NCBI GenBank assembly: GCA_002772325.1
Contig: PCSL01000058.1
Span: 11,304 to 23,223, forward strand
Length of the DNA: 11,920 nucleotides
Direction: 5' to 3'
DNA from: Chloroflexi bacterium CG23_combo_of_CG06-09_8_20_14_all_45_10
GTDB taxonomy: Bacteria > Chloroflexota > Dehalococcoidia > GIF9 > AB-539-J10
In this document: in pieces, positions 1 through 5,973 of the stretch
Numbering within the stretch: position 1 is the first letter of the stretch
Layout of the letters: every line of letters begins with the position of its first letter
The notes under the pieces: model-generated
Database searches by the model: none
What the model saw: only the letters and a program-made list of their open reading frames with translations
Told to the model about the DNA's origin: nothing
Made by a program: the position numbers and the translations under genes

Positions 1-7
1 ATCTCAC
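1..7 (-). CDS. Possible start of a MazF/PemK-type toxin gene (cut by window edge)
   Basis: Only a GTG codon and the following AGA-T are visible, six bases after the stop codon of the ribbon-helix-helix antitoxin. A GAGG purine run sits just before the GTG. MazF/PemK-type toxins usually follow such an antitoxin at this spacing and often begin Met-Arg. This is a positional inference from seven bases and no toxin domain can be seen. Confidence 0.25.
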
Positions 8-13
8 CCCGCC

Positions 14-271
14 TCATTCCCAGGATTCCTGAGCCAGGATATTGCTGGCAGCGCGCCGCGCTGACTCGACCTCTTCTTTGGTCTCGGGTATCTGCTGGTA
101 GGCACGCACATACTGCTGGCTCATTTCTTCTTCCTCCTGGCGGCGCATAAGTGTCTCCACTGCACGGCGAAAGAACTGACTGCGGCTCTCCCCACTATTC
201 CTCCGTTCCCGCTCCACGGCGACAAGCATCCCCTCAGGAAGGCTGATAGCAATCTTAGCTGTCTTTGGCAT
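14..271 (-). CDS. Ribbon-helix-helix (CopG/MazE-like) antitoxin
   Basis: This 85-residue protein has the layout of a DNA-binding antitoxin. A short N-terminal beta strand (KIAISLP, residues 6-12) is followed by two amphipathic helices (about 13-27 and 30-46), which form the RHH dimer that contacts the operator. A charged, glutamate-rich tail (about 45-85, ending in ESWE) is the kind of segment that wraps a MazF/PemK toxin. The ATG at 271 is preceded by a GAGGAG ribosome-binding site eight bases upstream. A TTGACA promoter overlaid by nested palindromes lies just upstream, consistent with autorepression. The toxin gene would begin at the left window edge and is not visible. The RHH class is well supported; the exact toxin family is inferred. 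Confidence 0.8.
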   Translation of the reverse strand: MPKTAKIAISLPEGMLVAVERERRNSGESRSQFFRRAVETLMRRQEEEEMSQQYVRAYQQIPETKEEVESARRAASNILAQESWE

Positions 272-283
272 AATATCATCTCC

Positions 284-312
284 TCATACTATATTCATAC
301 CATAGTATGAAT
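284..312. promoter_or_regulatory. Nested palindromic operator of the RHH antitoxin gene
   Basis: Two interleaved perfect inverted repeats are visible. ATTCATAC (293-300) pairs with GTATGAAT (305-312) across a 4-nt spacer. TCATACTAT (284-292) pairs with ATAGTATGA (302-310) across a 9-nt spacer. They cover the predicted -10 and the start of the transcript. RHH antitoxins typically bind such repeated short half-sites cooperatively, so this is the likely autoregulatory operator. Confidence 0.65.
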
Positions 313-332
313 TATATGCTCTCGTCTGTCAA
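304..332 (-). promoter_or_regulatory. Promoter of the RHH antitoxin gene
   Basis: On the minus strand a perfect -35 TTGACA (332-327) is separated by 17 bases from CATACT (309-304), a 4/6 match to TATAAT. The predicted transcript begins around 297, about 25 nt before the start codon. The -10 lies inside the palindromic operator. Confidence 0.6.
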
Positions 333-345
333 ATTGCCCTTGGCA

Positions 346-396
346 TCAACGGTTCTGCTCAAAATATTTGATTAAGTCTCGGCGTTTTGCGGACAT
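346..396 (-). pseudogene. hicA: hicA toxin remnant, truncated after 16 codons
   Basis: One base after the hicB stop codon there is an ATG that reads MSAKRRDLIKYFEQNR and then TGA (stop at 348-346). This matches the usual HicA N-terminus, in which a lysine/arginine-rich start and an xLIKxxEQNGF helix precede the dsRBD-like fold. HicA proteins are normally about 60-80 residues and carry a catalytic histidine in a GSH-type motif. Everything after the first helix is missing here, and the RHH antitoxin promoter begins 14 bases past the stop. The toxin is therefore dead, probably by deletion at the junction with the neighbouring toxin-antitoxin module. The call rests on this short motif plus its position directly behind hicB. 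Confidence 0.65.
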
Positions 397-397
397 C

Positions 398-616
398 CTA
401 TATTTCGACAGGTACTTGTTCTAGAAGAGCTTGTCCAACAGGGATTTCTTTATTTTGTTGTCTATAGGCCAATATTATTTCGTGTAGAGCGTCCTTGAGC
501 ATTTTCCGGCAGTCTTCTAAAGTTTTTCCCTCGGTTATTACCTCTGGCCATTCCACAAGCTGCCCCATATAGCCAGAGCTGATTTTTGTATATTTGGCGG
601 TATAATTACTTAACAT
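398..616 (-). CDS. hicB: HicB-family antitoxin (short form)
   Basis: This 72-residue protein shows the HicB partial RNase-H-like fold. An N-terminal strand region (TAKYTKISSGYMGQLVEWPEV, given as residues about 6-26) leads into the conserved G-x-T-xx-E helix (EGKTLEDCRKMLKDAL, about 29-44). It then ends in a short tail with no additional DNA-binding domain. HicB neutralises the HicA ribonuclease and usually represses its own operon. The start codon has an AAGGAG site eight bases upstream. The gene order hicB then hicA is common, but here the following hicA is reduced to 16 codons. This antitoxin is thus an orphan, possibly maintained for regulation or for protection against a HicA encoded elsewhere. 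Confidence 0.75.
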   Translation of the reverse strand: MLSNYTAKYTKISSGYMGQLVEWPEVITEGKTLEDCRKMLKDALHEIILAYRQQNKEIPVGQALLEQVPVEI

Positions 617-642
617 AGTATTAGCTCCTTACATCGCTTATT

Positions 643-688
643 TTACAAATATTTTTTGAGCTTTGCGAAATTCAGTGAAGTTTACCAG
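643..688 (-). pseudogene. Phd/YefM-type antitoxin remnant
   Basis: On the minus strand the sequence from 685 reads VNFTEFRKA, which resembles the conserved N-terminus of Phd/YefM antitoxins (V-N-x-T-E-F-R-K-N-L-x-x-Y-L). Directly afterwards, in another frame, it reads LKKYL and stops (TAA at 645-643). The two pieces together follow the family pattern and imply a small frameshifting deletion. No initiator is seen upstream and nothing of the toxin-binding half remains. The remnant now forms the upstream region of hicB. The match is short, so it is a tentative call. Confidence 0.4.
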
Positions 689-734
689 CCAGCGCTAAAC
701 TGTTCGGAAGGCTCTTGATGAGGTAAGTGGGATT

Positions 735-785
735 TGGCGGGGGTGAGGGGATTTGAACCTTTGTCCTCAGTGCCTTGGACGCTGC
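735..785 (-). pseudogene. Degenerate tRNA 3'-half
   Basis: On the minus strand this 51-nt stretch aligns without gaps to the 3' two-thirds of the intact tRNA-Pro at 3108-3158, with 38 of 51 positions identical by my count. It keeps the encoded CCA end, the TTCAAAT T-loop and part of the anticodon arm. The T-stem no longer pairs well and the D-arm and 5' acceptor strand are absent, so it is not a working tRNA. It could derive from a tRNA-Pro or from another tRNA species. Its orientation matches the fragment at 1970-2005. Confidence 0.55.
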
Positions 786-834
786 AACTTGTTCTCTTCA
801 GGTGTACTTTACTGTAGTAAACGCTCTTACACGA

Positions 835-1269
835 CTAATCTTCCGTGTTCAGAACATGCGCCGCTTCGTGAATGAATCTTTCTGCAGAAGCAGTAACTGC
901 TTTCGCACCTGATTCAGAAAACTTAGCCTCATAATCAGCAGCTTCACGAAGATTCATGGCGTTCAGAAAGTCGCGTACTATTTGGGCCTCTAGCAGGTTC
1001 TCATCTACAAATAACGCCCGCAATGCTACGGCAAGGCAATAGTGGCTCTTTTCACGGTAGCCTCGGGAGTAGATAAGTGCTCTAGCAGCATGGAACATGG
1101 CATAGTAGGCTTGGATAGTTGACCATTTGTATCGCTGATTATCAAAGCCCGCTTTGGCATCCGACAAATCGCTTTGAGCAATTGAGAGTTCCTTCCTGAC
1201 TAATTCCTTACCCCTCGGGAAAGTGATGATTTTCTTGTTCTCGAGGCATTGCTTAAAGTCTTGGTTCAT
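835..1269 (-). CDS. HEPN-domain protein (toxin of MNT-HEPN pair)
   Basis: This 144-residue all-helical protein belongs to the HEPN family (PF05168 type). The characteristic helix AYYAMFHAARALIYSRG (about residues 54-70) is followed by R69 and H76 in an R-x6-H arrangement (RGYREKSH), the presumed ribonuclease site. HEPN proteins of this kind are RNases that are neutralised by a partner minimal nucleotidyltransferase, in studied cases by AMPylation of a tyrosine next to the histidine. Here H76 is immediately followed by Y77. The gene overlaps the end of the upstream MNT gene by 17 bases, so the two are probably translationally coupled. The motif spacing differs from the R-x4-H-x-Y of HepT. Toxicity is inferred. 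Confidence 0.8.
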   Translation of the reverse strand: MNQDFKQCLENKKIITFPRGKELVRKELSIAQSDLSDAKAGFDNQRYKWSTIQAYYAMFHAARALIYSRGYREKSHYCLAVALRALFVDENLLEAQIVRDFLNAMNLREAADYEAKFSESGAKAVTASAERFIHEAAHVLNTED

Positions 1270-1822
1270 TTGCTGCTCTTTCCCATAAGATGATCCCCTG
1301 TTCTACTTCGGCAAGGAAAACTTGCTCAGATTCCCCTGCCTCCAGGAGTTCAACGGGGCTCTTAATCACTGCCTGGACATGAATGCCCTCAAATCCTGGC
1401 GCGAAGCTGAAGCTATCAATTGCTTGTGTTACCTGCCCCCTGTCATCTGATACGATGAATAAATCTAAATCACTCTGGGAGTTATCATTCCCCTGGGCGC
1501 AACTCCCGTAGAGTACTATCTTGCTGGTCATGTTCTTGAGCTTTTCAGTCAATGGCTCAATAAGTATCATATTTACCAATTTCTTGAACTCAACGATTGC
1601 TGGGTTGGAGTAGTCCACAGAGTAGAAATACATCTTGCCCTCTTTTCTTCTCCTGATAGCCCCGGAGGAGTACAGGTCATTCAAGGCACGGTTTGCTGAG
1701 CCATAAGCTATGCCAGTTCTCTGGGCAATTTGTCTTTCGTAAAATTCCTGGTCACAGAACTTGGCAAGAAAACTGAGGACTCTCTGGTTGACTGTGTCAA
1801 TGAGGTGTTTATTAAGCGTCAC
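1253..1822 (-). CDS. Winged-helix / MNT nucleotidyltransferase (antitoxin of MNT-HEPN pair)
   Basis: This 189-residue protein fuses two domains. Residues about 8-70 form a winged helix-turn-helix (RQIAQRTGIAYGSANRALNDL, with the wing near KMYFYSVD). Residues about 98-155 are a Pol-beta-type minimal nucleotidyltransferase with the motif LYGSCAQG, G106-S107, and D118 and D120 in SDLDLF. The position where a third carboxylate is expected reads GIHVQAVI, so that residue may be replaced. The start is a GTG at 1822 with GGAG seven bases upstream. A consensus promoter with palindromes precedes it. The fused wHTH suggests that this protein represses its own operon while its MNT domain silences the HEPN RNase encoded by the overlapping downstream gene. 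Confidence 0.82.
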   Translation of the reverse strand: MTLNKHLIDTVNQRVLSFLAKFCDQEFYERQIAQRTGIAYGSANRALNDLYSSGAIRRRKEGKMYFYSVDYSNPAIVEFKKLVNMILIEPLTEKLKNMTSKIVLYGSCAQGNDNSQSDLDLFIVSDDRGQVTQAIDSFSFAPGFEGIHVQAVIKSPVELLEAGESEQVFLAEVEQGIILWERAANEPRL

Positions 1823-1840
1823 GTTTTTACTCCAAATATT

Positions 1841-1863
1841 GAGTATATACTCATTATAATGAG
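1841..1863. promoter_or_regulatory. Double palindrome operator of the MNT-HEPN operon
   Basis: GAGTATATACTC (1841-1852) is a perfect 12-bp palindrome. CTCATTATAATGAG (1850-1863) is a perfect 14-bp palindrome. They share the central CTC, which gives half-sites GAG, CTC, GAG at regular spacing. The second palindrome contains the -10 hexamer and the first covers the transcription start. The winged-helix domain of the MNT protein is the obvious candidate ligand. Confidence 0.6.
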
Positions 1864-1881
1864 CGATATTGCGGGAGTCAA
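1853..1881 (-). promoter_or_regulatory. Promoter of the MNT-HEPN operon
   Basis: On the minus strand TTGACT (1881-1876) is followed after exactly 17 bases by a perfect TATAAT (1858-1853). The match to the sigma-70 consensus is 11 of 12. Transcription should begin near 1846, giving a leader of about 24 nt before the GTG start. Confidence 0.75.
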
Positions 1882-1968
1882 GATGGCATATGTCCAGCCC
1901 ACTTTAGAAGACGACTTCGGCAATGGGCATTAAATAAGAGGCCTTTACGTCATTTACATTTAGATAAA

Positions 1969-2005
<37 letters not shown>

Positions 2006-2008
2006 TAT

Positions 2009-3088
2009 CTAAGAGATATATCCGTCCCGGATAAGGAGTTCAGCTACAAGAACTGCGCCTTTAGCAGCTCCCATCTTGGTGTTGTGGGACACCAGGACAT
2101 ACTTGACGCCATTTTCCAGGGCAGTGTCCTTCCTGATTCTGCCGACCACGGTGGCCATGCCGTCTTCGGCATCGCGGTCAAGCCGCGGCTGGGGCCTGAA
2201 GGGGTCATTGAACACGATTATCATGTGCTTCGGGGCCGAAGGCAGGTCGGCTTCGCCGGATGAACCGCTGTATTCCCTCATCGCCCTGGCGACATCGCTT
2301 ACCTGGCAAGCTTTCTGGGTAGAAGCGAAGACCGATTCTGTGTGCCCCTCCCGCACGTTAACCCGGGTACAGGTGCAGCTCAGGTTAAATCTCGCCGGAC
2401 TGATTGAAGTGCCGGCAAAATTGCCCAGGATTTTCTGTGTTTCACGCTGCACCTTTTCTTCTTCTCCGGGAATGAAGGGAATGACGTTGTCCAGAATATC
2501 GAGGCCTAACACTCCAGGACTTCGACCGGCGCCTGATATAGCTTGCAGCGAAGTCATTACGACAGCGTTTAGACCAAAGGTTTGGTAGATTGGTTTTAGT
2601 GTAATTGCCAGGCCGGTGGTGGTGCAGTTGGGAATGGGTGTAATGAAGCCCTTCCACCCCCGCGATTTTCTCTGAGCAGCGAGCAGTTTGGCATGCTCGG
2701 AGTTGATGCCTGGGATTAGAATGGGCACATCGTCATCGTAGCGGAAGGCTGAAGCGGTGCTTATAACCGGTTTGTCACTAGCAAACTTCGGTTCGAGGCT
2801 CTTTGCCTGGGCGGACTCAATAGCGGAGAAGACGATGTCTATAGCGGAAATATCCATTTCGGTGGCATTCTGCACTGGCATCGCCATAACTTCTTCTACC
2901 GGCGGCTCCTGGCAAAACCAGCGTAGGGCTCCGGATTGAGCCTCGGTTATGGCTTCCTTATAGCTGTGGCCGGCTGACCTCTCGGAGGCGGCAAGGGCGG
3001 CAATTTCAATCCAGGGGTGGTTTTTCAGGGCAACGAGAAATTGCTGACCAACGATGCCTGTGGCTCCTACAATTGCGGCTTTTACCAT
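2009..3088 (-). CDS. asd: Aspartate-semialdehyde dehydrogenase
   Basis: The enzyme reduces aspartyl phosphate to aspartate semialdehyde with NADPH, the second step of the lysine/threonine/methionine pathway in the cytosol. The 359-residue sequence has the N-terminal nucleotide-binding motif GATGIVGQ (residues 8-15), the catalytic cysteine C154 in [10 protein letters not shown], and the substrate-binding region GAGRSPG. A conserved histidine, H248, lies in [11 protein letters not shown]. Features such as PNCTTTGL fit the archaeal-type branch, as does the length. The ATG at 3088 has a GGAGAG site a few bases upstream. The tRNA-Pro gene ends only 19 nt before the start codon, so asd has no room for its own promoter and is probably co-transcribed with the tRNA. 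Aspartate kinase, the preceding step, lies on the opposite strand to the right. Confidence 0.93.
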   Translation of the reverse strand: MVKAAIVGATGIVGQQFLVALKNHPWIEIAALAASERSAGHSYKEAITEAQSGALRWFCQEPPVEEVMAMPVQNATEMDISAIDIVFSAIESAQAKSLEPKFASDKPVISTASAFRYDDDVPILIPGINSEHAKLLAAQRKSRGWKGFITPIPNCTTTGLAITLKPIYQTFGLNAVVMTSLQAISGAGRSPGVLGLDILDNVIPFIPGEEEKVQRETQKILGNFAGTSISPARFNLSCTCTRVNVREGHTESVFASTQKACQVSDVARAMREYSGSSGEADLPSAPKHMIIVFNDPFRPQPRLDRDAEDGMATVVGRIRKDTALENGVKYVLVSHNTKMGAAKGAVLVAELLIRDGYIS

Positions 3089-3107
3089 AGTTTCTCTCCG
3101 GTTCTCT

Positions 3108-3184
3108 TGGTCGGGGCGAGAGGACTTGAACCTCCGACCTCAGCGTCCCGAACGCTGCGCGCTACCACACTGCGCTACGCCCCG
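3108..3184 (-). tRNA. tRNA-Pro (anticodon CGG)
   Basis: On the minus strand the acceptor strand CGGGGCG (3184-3178) pairs perfectly with CGCCCCG (3118-3112), followed by discriminator A and an encoded CCA (3110-3108). The anticodon arm is CAGCG-TTCGGGA-CGCTG, which gives anticodon CGG for proline. The T-arm GGAGG-TTCAAGT-CCTCT closes well. The total is 77 nt with CCA. It is preceded by a good promoter and followed after 19 nt by asd. It is also the parent sequence of the fragment at 1970-2005. Confidence 0.95.
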
Positions 3185-3185
3185 C

Positions 3186-3214
3186 TTGTTTATGCTATTA
3201 TAAGATGCTTTAAT
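3186..3214 (+). promoter_or_regulatory. Possible promoter of the homoserine kinase-like / lysC operon
   Basis: On the plus strand TTGTTT (3186-3191) is followed after 17 bases by TTTAAT (3209-3214). The two divergent -35 boxes are halves of an inverted repeat, CTTGTTT (3185-3191) and AAACAAG (3220-3226). The start codon is more than 200 nt away because a 140-bp repeat lies in between. The -35 match is weak and a different promoter is possible. Confidence 0.35.
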
Positions 3215-3225
3215 TATCAAAACAA
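3197..3225 (-). promoter_or_regulatory. Promoter of tRNA-Pro (and probably asd)
   Basis: On the minus strand TTGTTT (3225-3220) is separated by 17 bases from a perfect TATAAT (3202-3197). Predicted initiation near 3190 leaves a leader of only about six bases before the mature tRNA 5' end, as is normal for a tRNA gene. No other promoter is available to asd. Confidence 0.65.
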
Positions 3226-3252
3226 GATGAAATAGTAACCGTTCACTCTGGT

Positions 3253-3392
3253 GTCATTCTGGGGAGCACTTCGGCTTCGTTCAGTATAAACTCTGCGACC
3301 GAAGAATTTTGGAGACCCTTTGCGGAGCCTGTCCTGAGCGCCAGATTGCTTCGCTTCGCTCACAATGACAAAGCGAGGGAGTTCAGAATGAC
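3253..3392. repeat. 140-bp dispersed repeat with GTCATTCTG ends
   Basis: The stretch begins GTCATTCTG (3253-3261) and ends with the reverse complement CAGAATGAC (3384-3392). Inside are GCTTCGCTTCGCTCACAATGAC (positions 3348-3369) and CTGTCCTGAGC, cores that I recognise as typical of very common non-coding repeats in Dehalococcoidia and other metagenomic bacteria. Spurious open frames across it translate to arginine/serine-rich strings. It occupies most of the leader between the tRNA-Pro promoter region and the phosphoglycerate-mutase-like gene. It has no coding capacity of its own. Confidence 0.65.
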
Positions 3393-3437
3393 AGGAAGTG
3401 AAGGGCTCAAGGTGACATTGGGTGGCTGAATTCTTGG

Positions 3438-4622
3438 ATGAAATACTGTATTCTGATAATAGATGGTGCCGCGGGTTGGCCGTTGCTTGACCATGGCGGC
3501 AGGACTTGCCTTGAACTGGCATACACTCCAAACTTGGATGCTATGGCAAGGGAAGGTATTGTCGGACTTGTCCGGACCATCCCTTCTGGGATGGAGCCCA
3601 GCAGCGCCTGTGCCTGCATGTCAGTGCTAGGCTATGACCCCAGGGTCTATTATCGGGGCCGAAGCGCCATCGAAGCCAGGAGCATGGACATTCCCATTGG
3701 TGAGGATGAGGTTGTTTTTCGCTGTAATTTAGTTTCTATTTGTGATGGGACAATGCGAAGCTATAGCTCGGGCTTCATCAAGAGTGAAGAGGCTAAGGTT
3801 CTCATCGCTGCTTTAAATGAGAAACTTGGCAGTGATGAGGTCCAATTTTATCCTGGCGTCAGCTACAGGCATATATGTAAAATAAAAGGACGAGAGGACA
3901 CACTCCTGGCTATTTGCACCCCTCCGCATGATATCCCGGGCAAACCTATCAATGAGTTTCTTCCCCATGGCCCTGGGAGTGATTTATTAAGAGACCTCAT
4001 GGCAAGGTCGGAAGCTGTGCTGCGCAATCATCCCCTGACTATAGAGCGGAAATCTCGTGGTGATATCCCAGCCACAATGATCTGGCTTTTCTGGAGTAGT
4101 GGTAGAATACCTGATATGCCCGCTTTCAAGCGGGTTTATGGTCTTAGTGCTGCCATGACATCTGGGGTTGACCTTTTGCGGGGCTTGGCTAAAATGATGG
4201 GGATGAAGATATTAAGTATTCCCGGCGTGACTGGTGATCTGGGCAATGACTGTACTGCTCAGGCAGTAGGAGCCCTGGAAGCGCTTAAAGAACATGATAT
4301 AGTAGTTATCCATGTGGAAGCACCCGATGAGGCTGCTCATGCAGGCTCTATTGAGGATAAAATAGAGGCTATCCAGAGAGTGGATGCCGAGATGGTGGCC
4401 CGAATCCGCTCTTGGGACAAAGATTCTCTTCGGGTGCTAATTATGCCTGACCATCCAACGCCAATTAAGGTTCAGACCCATATTGGGGAGCCAGTTCCGT
4501 TTATGCTGTGGGGGACGGGGTTTATAGCTAACGGGGCGGAGAGATTTACCGAGGCTGAAGCTAAAAGCACCGGTCTTTTCATTGAGGAGGGGTATAATAT
4601 AATGACTAAACTAATAAGGTAG
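3438..4622 (+). CDS. Phosphoglycerate-mutase-like protein, proposed homoserine kinase (ApgM fold)
   Basis: The 394-residue protein belongs to the cofactor-independent (archaeal-type) phosphoglycerate mutase group of the alkaline phosphatase superfamily. Metal and catalytic positions are visible: D9 in IIDGAAGW, serine S56 in [19 protein letters not shown]297 and H301 in [10 protein letters not shown]338-H339 in MPDHPTP, and H348 in QTHIGEP. A subfamily (TIGR02535) is proposed to act as homoserine kinase where ThrB is missing. The context favours that role here, since aspartate kinase follows after eight bases and asd lies divergently upstream. Where ApgM proteins usually have PGSD around the serine, this one has PSSA, so the acidic residue is replaced. 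The start has no strong ribosome-binding site but matches the family N-terminus. Plain phosphoglycerate mutase activity (gpmA/apgM) remains possible. Confidence 0.8.
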   Translation: MKYCILIIDGAAGWPLLDHGGRTCLELAYTPNLDAMAREGIVGLVRTIPSGMEPSSACACMSVLGYDPRVYYRGRSAIEARSMDIPIGEDEVVFRCNLVSICDGTMRSYSSGFIKSEEAKVLIAALNEKLGSDEVQFYPGVSYRHICKIKGREDTLLAICTPPHDIPGKPINEFLPHGPGSDLLRDLMARSEAVLRNHPLTIERKSRGDIPATMIWLFWSSGRIPDMPAFKRVYGLSAAMTSGVDLLRGLAKMMGMKILSIPGVTGDLGNDCTAQAVGALEALKEHDIVVIHVEAPDEAAHAGSIEDKIEAIQRVDAEMVARIRSWDKDSLRVLIMPDHPTPIKVQTHIGEPVPFMLWGTGFIANGAERFTEAEAKSTGLFIEEGYNIMTKLIR

Positions 4623-4630
4623 AGGAGTAT

Positions 4631-5848
4631 ATGGCTTTAATTGTGCAAAAGTATGGTGGAAGTTCGGTTGCTGATAGTGAGAAAATCAAAAATGTAGCTG
4701 GCCGTATAGCTAAAGCTAAGGACGAGGGAAATCAGGTAGTGGTGGTGGTCTCAGCAATGGGAGATACTACTGACGAGTTAATCCGAATGGCTCAACAGGT
4801 TAGTGAACAGCCAGACGAGCGAGAACTTGACGTGCTACTTTCTACCGGCGAGCTAATTTCCAGCACTCTTTTGGCCATGGCCCTGGAAAGCTTGGGCTAT
4901 AAGGCAGTCAGCCTTACCGGCGCCCAGGCGGGCATCCAGACTGATTCTAGCTACAGTCGAGCTCGAATTCTTTGTGTTGACCCCCAGCGCATTGTGGCTG
5001 AATTAGAGAAGGGCAATATCGTCATCGTGGCTGGATTTCAGGGTGTTACTCAGGATATGGATATTACCACTTTGGGTCGAGGTGGCTCTGATACTACGGC
5101 AGTCGCTCTAGCTGCCAGTTTGAATGCTGAGGTATGCCAGATTTACACTGATGTTGAAGGAGTCTATACTGCCGACCCACGCCTTGTGTCTGAAGCGACT
5201 AAATTAAAGCAAATTGACTATGAGGAGATGCTGGAGCTGGCTAGCTATGGAGCAAAAGTAATCCACCCTAGAGCAGTGGAGTTAGGTCAGTTGTATAATA
5301 TGCCTATATTGGTAGCTTCCAGCTTTAGCGATAGTCCAGGAACTCTCATTTGTAAGGAGGCATCTATGGAAGTAAGAAATAAGGTTAGGGGTATTGCTCA
5401 TGATACCAATGTGGCTAAAATTACTATAATTGGTGTTCCTGACCACCCTGGCATTGCGGCGGCAATCTTTGAGCCCTTGGCTAGGGCAAATATAAGTGTA
5501 GATACTATTGTCCAGAACGCCAGTATTGGGAATATTACTGACCTTACCTTTACAGTGGCGCAAAGCGATTTGGTTAAGGCGATGTCCATTGTAGGACCGG
5601 TGATAAAATCCATTGGAGCGAAACGATGTGTTACTGATTCTACCTTGGCTAAGGTTAGCATCGTAGGCACTGGCATGCAAAATACCCCAGGCTATGCTGC
5701 CAGGATGTTCCGCGCCCTTTATGAACAGGGCATTAATATCCAGCTAATCACTACTTCAGAGATAAGGATAACCTGCATTATCGCAGAGGATAGAATTAAG
5801 GATGCCGTTCAGGCTTTGCATAAAGCCTTTGAGCTTGAAATTGCTTGA
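4631..5848 (+). CDS. lysC: Aspartate kinase with C-terminal ACT domains
   Basis: The enzyme phosphorylates aspartate, the committed step to lysine, threonine and methionine. The 405 residues comprise a kinase domain (about 1-240) with VQKYGGSS near the N-terminus, STGELIS, and [12 protein letters not shown] (146-157), followed by [13 protein letters not shown]. Two ACT domains (about 263-405, starting near [12 protein letters not shown] and SIVGTGMQ) are the usual allosteric sites for lysine/threonine feedback. The length is close to the roughly 400 residues of monofunctional aspartokinases. It starts eight bases after the upstream gene with GAGGAG overlapping that spacer, so the two genes form an operon. 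A second ribosome-binding site and an in-frame ATG at 5366 could give a separate regulatory subunit (see next entry). Confidence 0.95.
   Translation: MALIVQKYGGSSVADSEKIKNVAGRIAKAKDEGNQVVVVVSAMGDTTDELIRMAQQVSEQPDERELDVLLSTGELISSTLLAMALESLGYKAVSLTGAQAGIQTDSSYSRARILCVDPQRIVAELEKGNIVIVAGFQGVTQDMDITTLGRGGSDTTAVALAASLNAEVCQIYTDVEGVYTADPRLVSEATKLKQIDYEEMLELASYGAKVIHPRAVELGQLYNMPILVASSFSDSPGTLICKEASMEVRNKVRGIAHDTNVAKITIIGVPDHPGIAAAIFEPLARANISVDTIVQNASIGNITDLTFTVAQSDLVKAMSIVGPVIKSIGAKRCVTDSTLAKVSIVGTGMQNTPGYAARMFRALYEQGINIQLITTSEIRITCIIAEDRIKDAVQALHKAFELEIA
5354..5848 (+). CDS. lysC: Internal start in lysC: putative aspartokinase beta subunit
   Basis: AAGGAGG at 5354-5360 is followed by a 5-base spacer and an in-frame ATG at 5366, codon 246 of lysC. 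The product would be the last 160 residues, which contain both ACT domains. Bacillus subtilis aspartokinase II is made in exactly this way, as an alpha chain plus a beta chain from an in-frame internal start at nearly the same codon. The site is stronger than the ribosome-binding site of the full-length gene. Expression is inferred from the sequence. Confidence 0.55.
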   Translation, partial: KEASMEVRNKVRGIAHDTNVAKITIIGVPDHPGIAAAIFEPLARANISVDTIVQNASIGNITDLTFTVAQSDLVKAMSIVGPVIKSIGAKRCVTDSTLAKVSIVGTGMQNTPGYAARMFRALYEQGINIQLITTSEIRITCIIAEDRIKDAVQALHKAFELEIA

Positions 5849-5884
5849 CAACAGAAGAAAATTAAAAAATTAAAGGTCAAAATG

Positions 5885-5953
5885 ACAAATCAAAACTCAA
5901 AATTTTTTACCTTTGCTTTGTATTTTTTCATTTTGCATTTTAATCTTTTATTT
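5885..5953. repeat. AT-rich dispersed repeat, copy A
   Basis: This 69-bp AT-rich segment, after lysC and before the TPR gene, matches 9314-9382 at 67 of 69 positions in the same orientation. Its two halves are loosely complementary (CAAAATGACAAATC upstream against GCATTTTAATC-type sequence downstream), so a weak hairpin that helps end lysC transcription is possible. It is non-coding. Confidence 0.8.
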
Positions 5954-5973
5954 AGCTTTGCGTGGTGAATACG

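Noticed and set aside
806..825. Short palindrome TTTACTGTAGTAAA after the HEPN gene
   Set aside because: A 6-bp AT-rich stem with a 2-nt centre and no T-tract is too weak to call a terminator or operator.
1730..1933. 67-residue plus-strand open frame
   Set aside because: It lies antisense to the MNT gene and its operator, has no ribosome-binding site or family resemblance, and is explained by the minus-strand gene.
3217..3531. 104-residue minus-strand open frame rich in Arg/Ser
   Set aside because: It is a translation of the 140-bp repeat plus the antisense of the next gene. Such frames are known misannotations of this repeat type.
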